In this document: piece by piece, positions 7,085 to 13,877 of the stretch
How positions within the stretch are numbered: position 1 is the first letter of the stretch
How the letters are laid out: the number at the start of each line of letters is the position of its first letter
Source: JAAFIP01 sp043718065
GTDB taxonomy: Bacteria > Pseudomonadota > Gammaproteobacteria > Burkholderiales > Burkholderiaceae_C
Direction of reading: 5' to 3'
Length of the DNA: 14,782 bases
NCBI GenBank assembly: GCA_043718065.1
Contig: JAYSWJ010000043.1
Coordinates: forward strand, 1 to 14,782
Program-made: the position numbers and the translations under genes
Notes under the pieces: model-generated
What the model was told of the DNA's origin: nothing
The model's input: only the letters and a program-made list of their open reading frames with translations
The model's database searches: none

Positions 7085-7747
7085 TTATTTTGCGGGGGTG
7101 TACTTGACTAATTCTGCGACGTTATCGTTGTAGAGTTGTCCATTAGATGTACGATCTTCTATCGTCCACCTAACCCAGCGCTTTACATCAGGCGCATACC
7201 ACAGGATGTGGTTTGACCGTCCACTACCGCTGAATTGGCTATCGCGGCGGTTCCAAAAACCTTTGAACACTATTTTGTAAGCCTTGAACGTGCCAGCCGG
7301 CACTGTGATGTCTTCGTAGCTTTCAACCGTGGCCTTGTATTCAAAGTTTCCTTTTTGGGCGTTGCTAGCGTTGGTCCATTCATATTCGACCGCATACTTT
7401 TTGCCAACCTCTAAGGGCCATTGCAATGTGCGCGAATCTGGCGTAACTACGGATTCAGTTGCAGAAGCCGACACGTAGTTCATGTCAGCGCTGTAGATTA
7501 CTCTGCCGCCACTGGTAAACGCACCTTCTGCGTTTTTGTTTAGCCTGCGGACTGTAATTTTGGCGTCTTCTAGTTTTTCGATCTCATGAGAATATTCGCT
7601 GACTTTGTTGCCGTCATTTTTTTTGGTGAACTGGTATTCCCACCGGTCCTTGATGTCCCAAGTAGGGCGCTCTGCAGTTTGGGCAAGCAACTGCGAAGTA
7701 CCTAGCGCAAGCCCTACAGCTACTAGTAATAGTTTGAGTGTGATCAT
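7085..7747 (-). CDS. Exported protein of unknown function
   Basis: The 220-residue protein has a signal peptide (MITLKLLLVAVGLALGTSQL, cleavage likely after LLA at residue 22). The mature part is rich in beta-strand patterns and aromatic residues, starting TWDIKDRWEYQF. Two segments stand out: VPAGTFKAYKI at 149-159 and WYAPDVKRWVR at 183-193. The arrangement of a VPAGTF turn followed by a WYAP motif is familiar from periplasmic beta-rich proteins of the DUF3108 kind, but I could not confirm membership. It lies downstream of the lipoprotein gene on the same strand, 58 bases away with a strong hairpin between, and converges on the GH3-like gene. There is no obvious Shine-Dalgarno; the start rests on the signal peptide. 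Function is unknown. Confidence 0.75.
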   Translation of the reverse strand: MITLKLLLVAVGLALGTSQLLAQTAERPTWDIKDRWEYQFTKKNDGNKVSEYSHEIEKLEDAKITVRRLNKNAEGAFTSGGRVIYSADMNYVSASATESVVTPDSRTLQWPLEVGKKYAVEYEWTNASNAQKGNFEYKATVESYEDITVPAGTFKAYKIVFKGFWNRRDSQFSGSGRSNHILWYAPDVKRWVRWTIEDRTSNGQLYNDNVAELVKYTPAK

Positions 7748-7766
7748 TTTTAAATTGAGTTTCTAT

Positions 7767-7805
7767 AAATTACAGGCTAGTATTTTGAGTACTAGCCTGT
7801 AATTT
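7767..7805. terminator. Perfect 16-bp hairpin, probable terminator or processing site
   Basis: The arms AAATTACAGGCTAGTA (7767-7782) and TACTAGCCTGTAATTT (7790-7805) are exact reverse complements with a 7-base loop. On the minus strand it directly follows the lipoprotein stop codon (7806-7808) and precedes the next gene. The A/T-rich stem ends give a short U-tract, better on the plus strand (five T) than on the minus. It probably limits readthrough from the lipoprotein gene into the 220-residue gene. Confidence 0.6.
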
Positions 7806-9389
7806 TTACTGAAATACTATGGCGCTAACAATTCTGCCGCCGTTTCGGTTGGTGTACGTTAACGAGAATTCAGTGGAGAATTTAATGAGCATGTCTGCGG
7901 GCTTAGCCGACATATTGCTAATGCCTGCTAGTGCAGTACTGCCAGGATACGTTGGCGTGAAAAATCTTAATGCTGGATAGTAACTAACTGGGTTAAGTTT
8001 AGTACCTTCAAAATATTCGCCGCCATTACTTAATCGCCATACATCAGCATCGGATACCAATGGCGCTTTCCAAGTGGTGGTGAATGTAGTGGGGCTGGAT
8101 AATTGCAACTTTGACGTAATATCAGCTGTCGATAGACCGCTATCTGTAAACAACTGAAAGTTGCTAGCTGGCATTGTGTAAGCTGTGTTCAAAACTGCAC
8201 CCATGTCAGCAAATGAGTAAGGCAGCTTTTCGAGTCTTGCTGTGTAGGTGGCTATGGGTGTTTTGCCAGCTTGTCCGTTTACCGTTTTCCATCCGTCGTC
8301 GTTGTAAATATTGAAGGTGTAGTTACCTACCTGAAAGCCATAAGCATCAAAACCAGCGTCGGACGAGGCTACAGTGTTAGGTGATGTAGATGCGCGGTCC
8401 CAGCCAAAGTTATTACCAGCTCCGCCGTTAGTTACGCAATCAGAAAGCTCAGCGTTTAAAATCACATTGGGCGCACTACGACAAAAGCGAAAACTGTCAT
8501 CATCCTTCCAATTAGTATAGTTCCCCCGCTTGCCAGCTAGCAGCGTGTCGTCGCGCAGCAGCCTAGCAGAAATCATTTTTACGCTGAAAGTCTTGGTTAC
8601 CCCAGCCACTGTGGTTGCTGGCCCTGGGCCCGTAACGACAGCGTAGGTAGCTTTGCCTGACGGGTCGTTGATACCAAACAATACGTCGCGCCGGTAAGTT
8701 ACCGGGGCATTTACAAACGGTACGCCTGCTGGGACCAAATACACCTCAGTGGGGACGCCTGAAATTGTTGCAGTGCTAGTGGTGTAAGGCAGTCCTGCAG
8801 GCGCACCAGCTACTGGTACCGATGTAGCCTGTTTATACAAGTTAACCGTGCTAAGGTTGCGCCCCTGCGTATACACGTCTACCGCGCGGCGGTTGCCAAA
8901 AAAGCGTACATCTGCGCCAGACTGCGGTGTGTCGCAGCTACCAAACGAACTGCCGGTTATTAAAGTCTCGTTCGCTGCAGTGTCAATAGAGCCGTCTGAA
9001 TACAATACATCGTATTTAATGTCGATCTCACGGCGTGTGCTGCCGTCAGCGTTAGTGGTGTTGCGTTCCGCCAAGATTTCTATATTCTTTCTGGCAGACC
9101 CGATATCAAATTGTCTGGAGCTAATCACTAGCGCTGGATCAGCATTGAATGCTGCGATTCGTAGTGCTTTAGTGGAGCCTCCACTAAGAATACAACTGTC
9201 AGAAAGAGAATATAGGCTAGCCGCAGAAGTGGGTATGGCTGTGGCGCGTTGCGCATCATAGCTAGCCAAAAATTGGGTTGCAAGTGCTGATGCACTTGGT
9301 TCAGTTGTTGCAGAGCCGCCGCCACCACATCCCACTAATATTGCTGACAAAACAGCACTCAACAATATTGAGCTTTTAGATTTTTTCAT
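7806..9389 (-). CDS. Large lipoprotein of unknown function
   Basis: The 527-residue protein has a lipoprotein signal: MKKSKSSILLSAVLSAI, then lipobox LVGC with Cys21, then a glycine-rich tether GGGGSATTEPSAS. The residue after the cysteine is Gly, not Asp, so an outer-membrane destination is expected by the +2 rule. The mature part is rich in Ser, Thr, Asn and Gly and looks mainly beta-stranded, with Cys residues at several places (SDSCILSG, GSCDTP, FRFCRS, LSDCVT) that could form disulfides. It ends NRNGGRIVSAIVFQ. I do not recognise a domain. The start is well supported: AAAGG precedes the ATG by about seven bases. The gene is divergent from the winged-helix/TPR gene over 71 bases and upstream of a secreted-protein gene, suggesting a surface role tied to the neighbouring receptor, but this is inference. 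Confidence 0.75.
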   Translation of the reverse strand: MKKSKSSILLSAVLSAILVGCGGGGSATTEPSASALATQFLASYDAQRATAIPTSAASLYSLSDSCILSGGSTKALRIAAFNADPALVISSRQFDIGSARKNIEILAERNTTNADGSTRREIDIKYDVLYSDGSIDTAANETLITGSSFGSCDTPQSGADVRFFGNRRAVDVYTQGRNLSTVNLYKQATSVPVAGAPAGLPYTTSTATISGVPTEVYLVPAGVPFVNAPVTYRRDVLFGINDPSGKATYAVVTGPGPATTVAGVTKTFSVKMISARLLRDDTLLAGKRGNYTNWKDDDSFRFCRSAPNVILNAELSDCVTNGGAGNNFGWDRASTSPNTVASSDAGFDAYGFQVGNYTFNIYNDDGWKTVNGQAGKTPIATYTARLEKLPYSFADMGAVLNTAYTMPASNFQLFTDSGLSTADITSKLQLSSPTTFTTTWKAPLVSDADVWRLSNGGEYFEGTKLNPVSYYPALRFFTPTYPGSTALAGISNMSAKPADMLIKFSTEFSLTYTNRNGGRIVSAIVFQ

Positions 9390-9460
9390 TTCGCGCCTTT
9401 AAAAGATGTTAAAAGTATTTTTGTGTAACGTATTGAAAACGAAGGCGAGATTGTCGTAAA

Positions 9461-10885
9461 GTGTCAGTTGTGTCAAAAGTACCATTTACGCTCGTAAGCT
9501 TGCGTTTAAAAGCTAATTTATTAAGCAGTAATGGTGTTACTGCCCCACTAAAACACCATAAGGCAGCCCTATTTTTAGACGGGCTGATAACAGCAGCTAA
9601 GCAAGCTCGGGCCTACACCAAGGCTGATTTCTTGTCATCTTGGGCGGCGCACGATGTACAGGCAGTACCTGACCGAACGGCTATTAGCCGTATCGTGCAA
9701 ACAGTGCGTGTCGCACTAGGTGCCGTGTTGCCTAACGGTGCCAGTAGGGTTGAGACCGAAACGCGGGCACTGACTACCGGGCCATGGCGTTTAGTTATAT
9801 TGCCCAGCGAAGAATGGCAAGTGGACGGATGCCTTGCACCTACCACCAGCCCAGAGCCTAACTTTACCCAGCATACTGACCCCATTGCTTGGTGCCATGC
9901 AGCTAACGCGCTGGCTGTGGCAGATGTAATGCTGGCAGCGGGCCAATACCCCGAAGCGATTAACTTGCTACAGACGCAGCTACAAAGCTTAGGGCTCAGC
10001 GATGCAGGCTGGTGTATGTGGGCCATTCGGCTAGCACGTGTGCAGCGGCGCTTAGGGCAATATGCGCAGGCAAATGCGCTTTTGTTGCTGCTGCAACAGC
10101 GCTCTGCGGCGCTGCCTTGGCGTATGAGGGCCTATGTGGCTAGCAAAACCGGGCTGCTGACAGCTCGCGCAGCTTTTGACTCACTACCGCTACAAGCTTC
10201 TTTAAATGTAGATTTTGAAAAACTAAGGGCCGTAGTGGACACCGCGCCCAATATTAATTTGCAGTGGGAGTGGTGCAACTTGCGGGCACTGGCTTTTAGG
10301 CGACAAATAGAACGGCAACTGCAAGCTAGTGCGCAACCCCATACCGTGCAGCACTTAGTGAATGAGGCGATGCAAACTTTTGGTGCGGCTTATTTTTGGG
10401 CTAGTCTTGCTAAAGACCATTACCACTGCCAGGCTATAGCCTGTAATTTCGCATACTCATTGTATTGGCTGGACAGCAAGGGTCTGTTCGATGGCCTAGC
10501 GGCATCTATCTCATGGTTTAAGCTTTCACACACATTGGTAGACCGCTTTGAACTACCGCAAGACAGCGCTTGGGACTTTTTAATGTTGGGCGACATTTAC
10601 CTCAGTTCGTCCAAGGCGCGCGCCTTGATTGAACAAGATGTGCTGGCTTGGCCAGAGCAAACCAGCCCTAATAACCAAGCCTTTTATGCACGGGCACTTG
10701 AACTGGCGCGCAACCATGGCGGACCACGACAAGAAATTATTGCCTTAAATCAACTTGCAAGTTTTCTACACATGCGGCATTGCATCGTGCCCAGACAAGC
10801 TGCACGCGCAGAGCGAGACGCGCTGATGGCGCGGCACAAAGACATTGTTATTGATATGCAAAAAGATGGGTTTGCTTGCGGCTGA
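9461..10885 (+). CDS. Winged-helix/TPR-like protein, possible SARP-type regulator
   Basis: The 474-residue protein has no signal peptide. Residues about 37-112 read like an OmpR/SARP winged helix: a helix around ALFLDGLITAAKQ, then YTKADFLSSWAAHD, then the recognition-helix-like AISRIVQTVRVALGA, and a wing ending TGPWRL. Residues about 147-218 contain two TPR-like helix pairs (ANALAVADVMLAAGQYPEA and RLARVQRRLGQYAQANALL), and the rest is helical. This order resembles SARP-type activators, though the N-terminal domain match is by eye and not certain. The start is GTG at 9461; GTG at 9470 is also possible, and the best Shine-Dalgarno (GAAGG) is too far upstream for either. Divergent placement against the lipoprotein gene suggests it may control that gene. 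It could instead be a scaffold protein. Confidence 0.65.
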   Translation: MSVVSKVPFTLVSLRLKANLLSSNGVTAPLKHHKAALFLDGLITAAKQARAYTKADFLSSWAAHDVQAVPDRTAISRIVQTVRVALGAVLPNGASRVETETRALTTGPWRLVILPSEEWQVDGCLAPTTSPEPNFTQHTDPIAWCHAANALAVADVMLAAGQYPEAINLLQTQLQSLGLSDAGWCMWAIRLARVQRRLGQYAQANALLLLLQQRSAALPWRMRAYVASKTGLLTARAAFDSLPLQASLNVDFEKLRAVVDTAPNINLQWEWCNLRALAFRRQIERQLQASAQPHTVQHLVNEAMQTFGAAYFWASLAKDHYHCQAIACNFAYSLYWLDSKGLFDGLAASISWFKLSHTLVDRFELPQDSAWDFLMLGDIYLSSSKARALIEQDVLAWPEQTSPNNQAFYARALELARNHGGPRQEIIALNQLASFLHMRHCIVPRQAARAERDALMARHKDIVIDMQKDGFACG

Positions 10886-10941
10886 GATAGGCCGGCATGT
10901 GCTATAGCGCTAATTTCGCCGCTTTGTATGCGCTGCTGCCA

Positions 10942-11135
10942 TTGCGCACATGGCCCATGTGCAGCTTACCGCTGGGGTAGGGCAGCATAGAGCAGGCGTA
11001 GTATTAGGGCTTGCGCTTGCCTTGCGCGTCTTTGGCGTTTTCGGTCACGCGGTAGGCGTCCTGCGCAGTCCAGTGTGCTTGGGCCGCGTTTTCAACGGCT
11101 AAATGGTCGTAGGTGGGATTAAAAGGGGCTTGCAT
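10942..11135 (-). pseudogene. Broken copy of the 5' end of leuS
   Basis: These bases correspond without gaps to 3543-3736, the first 64-65 codons of leuS. The copy keeps the ATG (11135-11133) and the HIGH-motif region, but codon 44 (Lys in the intact gene) is TAA at 11006-11004, and the sequence then leaves leuS altogether at 10941. It cannot encode a synthetase. Of the 10 substitutions, six are synonymous and the others change Tyr33 to Asn, Leu41 to Arg (two bases) and Lys44 to stop. That pattern suggests descent from a once-functional allele before decay. The copy, extended to 11140, is the right-hand repeat flanking the accessory block and sits 24 bases downstream of the VapC-like gene. 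Confidence 0.92.
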
Positions 11136-11140
11136 AGCTT
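10942..11140 (-). repeat. Right copy of 199-bp direct repeat
   Basis: Partner of 3543-3741 at a constant offset of 7399 with no indels. Bases 11044-11140 are identical to 3645-3741. It ends five bases upstream of the ATG, at GCATAGCTT, after which the sequence (AAAAACTAAAAC) is unrelated to the region upstream of the intact leuS. Confidence 0.9.
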
Positions 11141-11159
11141 AAAAACTAAAACTGAAGGA

Positions 11160-11573
11160 TTAAATAAACGGGTTTTTAATAGACAGTGAGCCACTGCCCA
11201 TGGATTTAGGGTGCTTGATGCTCATGCCGTGTTGCATGTCTTCTGAATACACGGTAGCGCAACCCATTTCTGCAGCAGCAGCCAAAATATTAGCATCGTA
11301 AATGCTGAGTTTATAGCGCGCCGCCAACTCTAACGCGCCTTGGTGCACGCGCACGGTCAGGTCGCTCACATCGCATGTTTGCAGCAAGGTGTCGACCAAC
11401 TCATTAATCGCGGCGAAAGGCAGGTTGCGCTTTTTGCGCAGCACATTGGCGAACTCGTTGAGCACCTGCACGCTAATGACAGCATCTTGCGCTAACAACT
11501 GCTCGACCAAGTCTGCACGCGGACCCAGGTCAAGCCAATAAATCAGCACATTGGTGTCTAAAAATATTTTCAT
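11160..11573 (-). CDS. vapC: PIN-domain toxin, VapC-like
   Basis: VapC-type toxins are small PIN-domain ribonucleases that cut tRNA or rRNA and are held in check by a partner antitoxin. The 137-residue protein shows the acidic active-site residues in the expected order: Asp6 in FLDTNVLIYW, Glu40 in VLNEFAN, Asp93 in SIYDANILAAA and Asp112 in YSEDMQHG. All four are present, so the toxin looks intact. Its ATG overlaps the antitoxin stop by one base (TGATG), typical of translationally coupled toxin-antitoxin pairs. It lies between exbD and the leuS fragment. The family call is firm; the exact subtype is not. Confidence 0.88.
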   Translation of the reverse strand: MKIFLDTNVLIYWLDLGPRADLVEQLLAQDAVISVQVLNEFANVLRKKRNLPFAAINELVDTLLQTCDVSDLTVRVHQGALELAARYKLSIYDANILAAAAEMGCATVYSEDMQHGMSIKHPKSMGSGSLSIKNPFI

Positions 11574-11815
11574 CAGCGCGCGTTGGCTTCTTCACGGTCA
11601 AATTTAAACTCTGCAGGCATGGCCGTGCGGTAGCGGCGCATGGCGTGCAAGCGCTCTAGTTTGCTAGGCTGGCGGCTGATCTGCACGACAGGCGCGCCTG
11701 CACGGCGCGCGGCGGGCTGCACCACCAGCTCGTCGCCTTCGGAGATGCCCAGCTTTTGCACTAGTGCCATGGGCAGGCGCACGCCCAAACTGTTGCCCCA
11801 CTTAGCTACTAGCAT
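11573..11815 (-). CDS. vapB: AbrB/MazE-type antitoxin, VapB-like
   Basis: The 80-residue protein begins MLVAKWGNSLGVRLPMALVQ and continues LGISEGDELVV, the swapped-hairpin (AbrB/SpoVT/MazE) DNA-binding fold of many antitoxins. The C-terminal half, with RQPSKLERLHAMRRYRTAMP and FKFDREEANAR, is the likely toxin-binding tail. GGAG lies eight bases before the ATG. It is cotranscribed with the overlapping PIN toxin and probably represses its own promoter through the inverted repeat at 11830-11854. The pairing with a PIN toxin is what supports VapB rather than MazE. Confidence 0.85.
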   Translation of the reverse strand: MLVAKWGNSLGVRLPMALVQKLGISEGDELVVQPAARRAGAPVVQISRQPSKLERLHAMRRYRTAMPAEFKFDREEANAR

Positions 11816-11829
11816 TTGAATACTCCATT

Positions 11830-11854
11830 GATATACATCACAGTATTGTATATC
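11830..11854. promoter_or_regulatory. Inverted repeat upstream of the antitoxin, probable autoregulatory operator
   Basis: The arms GATATACA and TGTATATC (8 bp each) are perfect reverse complements separated by 9 bases. The site lies 14 bases upstream of the antitoxin ATG and overlaps AT-rich sequence with a -10-like TACAAT on the minus strand. Toxin-antitoxin operons are commonly repressed by the antitoxin or the complex at such palindromes; the assignment here is by position. Confidence 0.55.
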
Positions 11855-11903
11855 TTTGCTAATAAGGGTTGGGGCCTGGACTTCGGCGCGGAGCCAAACT
11901 TAT

Positions 11904-12341
11904 TCAGGGGGTGTTGGGCGTTCCAGTGGCAGGCTTGTCAGCGACAAAACCTATACGGTTTAAACCCGCTTTTTGTGCAATGCCCATCACCTCGACCACT
12001 TTGCCATAGGGCACGGTAGCATCGGCGCGCAGTTGCACTTCGGTGTCGGGGTTGGCTTTGGCGGACTGCTGAAAAGATTCGGCTAGCGCGGGCAATTCAA
12101 TGGGTTTGTCGTTTAAAAAAACTTGCGCGGCTTTGTCGACTACCACCGTGACAAACTTGGGGGCGTCGTTGGGCTTGGCGGCATCGGTCTTGGGCAAATC
12201 TAGCTTGATGCTGCTGGCCAAGAGCGGTGCGGTGATGATAAAAATCACCAGCAGCACCATCATCACGTCCACCAGCGGCGTGACGTTGATCTCGCTCATG
12301 GGCTGGGCGCTTTTAGTACGTTCTAGGCGGCCAAATGACAT
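11904..12341 (-). CDS. exbD: Biopolymer transport protein ExbD (TolR/ExbD family)
   Basis: ExbD forms the inner-membrane proton channel with ExbB and passes energy to TonB for outer-membrane uptake. The 145-residue protein has the hallmark INVTPLVDVMMVLLVIF at 18-34 with protonatable Asp25, a single transmembrane helix, and a periplasmic domain with LPKTDAAKP, VTVVVDKAAQVFLN, and LRADATVPYGKVVEVM. It ends in a Pro/Thr-rich tail. The start ATG is three bases from the exbB stop, so the two are translated together. TolR belongs to the same family; position beside dapB without tolA, tolB or pal favours ExbD. No tonB gene lies in the window. Confidence 0.88.
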   Translation of the reverse strand: MSFGRLERTKSAQPMSEINVTPLVDVMMVLLVIFIITAPLLASSIKLDLPKTDAAKPNDAPKFVTVVVDKAAQVFLNDKPIELPALAESFQQSAKANPDTEVQLRADATVPYGKVVEVMGIAQKAGLNRIGFVADKPATGTPNTP

Positions 12342-12344
12342 CTT

Positions 12345-13007
12345 TTATTCCGATGCGGAGGATTTGGGAGCGTGGTGCGCGATCAGCTCACGCAAATCGC
12401 GTGCAAAGCCTTCTAAGTCAGCTTCGATACGGCCCACATAGCGACCAAACAGGTTGTACGCTAGCACGGCGGGAATGGCCACGGCCAAGCCTGCGGCGGT
12501 CATAATCAGCGCCTCGCCTACCGGGCCAGCTACTTTGTCAATGGTCAATTGGCCTGCGCCGCTGATGCCGATTAACGCATGGTAGATGCCCCACACCGTA
12601 CCCAGCAGCCCCACAAACGGCGCTGTGGAGCCCACCGTGGCCAGCAGCACTTGGCCAAATTGCAACTTCAGCAGCACGGCGTGCAAGGCATCGCGCAGCA
12701 CGCGGGTGAGCTGCTGCGCTTTGTCACCCACGGTAGCAAGCGTACCTGGTGCGCGTGCATGGCTGGCCTCTATCAGGGGCAGCACCAAGCCTTCGCGGTC
12801 TAGGCTGGCCACGGTAGATTGTGCTTGCGCTAAGTCAGGCGCTTGCCAAAACGCGGCAATGCTGCGCGCCACGTCGGGCACGGCGCGTTTGATCATCCAG
12901 GCTTTCCACACAATCACTACCCAGCTGGCCACCGACATGGCCAGCAGCAGCAGCGCAACAAATTTACTAATGGCGTCGCCTTGCGCGATAAATTGGAATG
13001 CACTCAT
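12345..13007 (-). CDS. exbB: Biopolymer transport protein ExbB (MotA/TolQ/ExbB family)
   Basis: ExbB is the pentameric inner-membrane partner of ExbD. The 220-residue protein has a first transmembrane helix at about 16-36, a cytoplasmic domain, then the conserved segment STAPFVGLLGTVWGIYHAL at 127-145 and a third helix in GPVGEALIMTAAGLAVAIPA at 161-180, including the conserved Thr170. These match the family signature closely. It lies 47 bases downstream of dapB and three bases before exbD. TolQ is the alternative, and the same argument about missing tol genes applies. An ordinary length and intact motifs suggest it works. Confidence 0.88.
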   Translation of the reverse strand: MSAFQFIAQGDAISKFVALLLLAMSVASWVVIVWKAWMIKRAVPDVARSIAAFWQAPDLAQAQSTVASLDREGLVLPLIEASHARAPGTLATVGDKAQQLTRVLRDALHAVLLKLQFGQVLLATVGSTAPFVGLLGTVWGIYHALIGISGAGQLTIDKVAGPVGEALIMTAAGLAVAIPAVLAYNLFGRYVGRIEADLEGFARDLRELIAHHAPKSSASE

Positions 13008-13054
13008 GGTGTGAAATGGTGGTAAAAATTAAGCCAATAAATTAGCGCAGAACA

Positions 13055-13858
13055 TTAACGTAGATTGAGCACGTCAAACATGTCAAACAACCCGCTCTTG
13101 CGCCCCGCTACAAAGCGCACGGCACGTAGCGCGCCCTGCGCATAGGTGCTGCGGCTAGACGATTTGTGGGTAATTTCAATCCGCTCCCCAATGCCGGCAA
13201 ACAACACGGTGTGGTCGCCCACAATGTCGCCACCGCGAATGGTGGCAAAGCCAATGCTAGACGGGTCACGCTCGCCGGTGTGGCCCTCGCGCGCGTAAAC
13301 GGCGCATTGTTTTAAATCGCGGCCCATGGCATGGGCCATCACCTCGCCCATTTTGAGCGCGGTGCCGCTCGGGGCGTCTACCTTGTGGCGGTGGTGCGCC
13401 TCGATCACTTCTATGTCGTAACCCTCGCTCATGGCTTTGGCGGCCATTTCCAGCAGCTTGAGCGTGACGTTAACCCCCACGCTCATATTGGGGGCTAGCA
13501 TGATGGCTATGTCTTGGCTGGCCGATTGAATCTCGGCTTTTTGCGCGTCGCTAAAGCCCGTGGTGCCAATCACCATATTGATGCCCATTTGGCGGCACAG
13601 CGCTAGGTGCGCCATGGTGCCCTCGGGGCGGGTAAAGTCGATCAGCACTTGGCTGCCTTTTAACCCATAGGCGGTGTTTGACGTGATGGTGATGCCGCTG
13701 GCGTGGCCTAAAAATCCACTGGCGTCTAGCCCAATGCCAGCGCTGCCCGGCACATCCAGCGCGCCCGATACGGTGCAGTCGTCGGCTTGGTGCACGGCCT
13801 CGATCAGCATGCGGCCCATGCGGCCACTGGCCCCGGCAATACAAATAGCGTGTTGCAT
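13055..13858 (-). CDS. dapB: 4-hydroxy-tetrahydrodipicolinate reductase
   Basis: DapB reduces 4-hydroxy-tetrahydrodipicolinate to tetrahydrodipicolinate with NAD(P)H, a step in making lysine and diaminopimelate for the cell wall. The 267-residue protein has the nucleotide-binding GASGRMG at 9-15, IGTTGFSDAQ at about 97-106, and the active-site segment EAHHRHKVDAPSGTA at 153-167, with His155 and Lys159 in the catalytic positions. Length is normal. It lies 19 bases downstream of bamE, apparently in one transcription unit with exbBD. Confidence 0.97.
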   Translation of the reverse strand: MQHAICIAGASGRMGRMLIEAVHQADDCTVSGALDVPGSAGIGLDASGFLGHASGITITSNTAYGLKGSQVLIDFTRPEGTMAHLALCRQMGINMVIGTTGFSDAQKAEIQSASQDIAIMLAPNMSVGVNVTLKLLEMAAKAMSEGYDIEVIEAHHRHKVDAPSGTALKMGEVMAHAMGRDLKQCAVYAREGHTGERDPSSIGFATIRGGDIVGDHTVLFAGIGERIEITHKSSSRSTYAQGALRAVRFVAGRKSGLFDMFDVLNLR

Positions 13859-13877
13859 AGTGTGGTCCGTGGTCTGC

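Noticed and set aside
10431..10452. AGCCTGTAATTT shared with the hairpin at 7767-7805
   Set aside because: A single 12-base match within coding sequence, without the paired arm; treated as coincidence.
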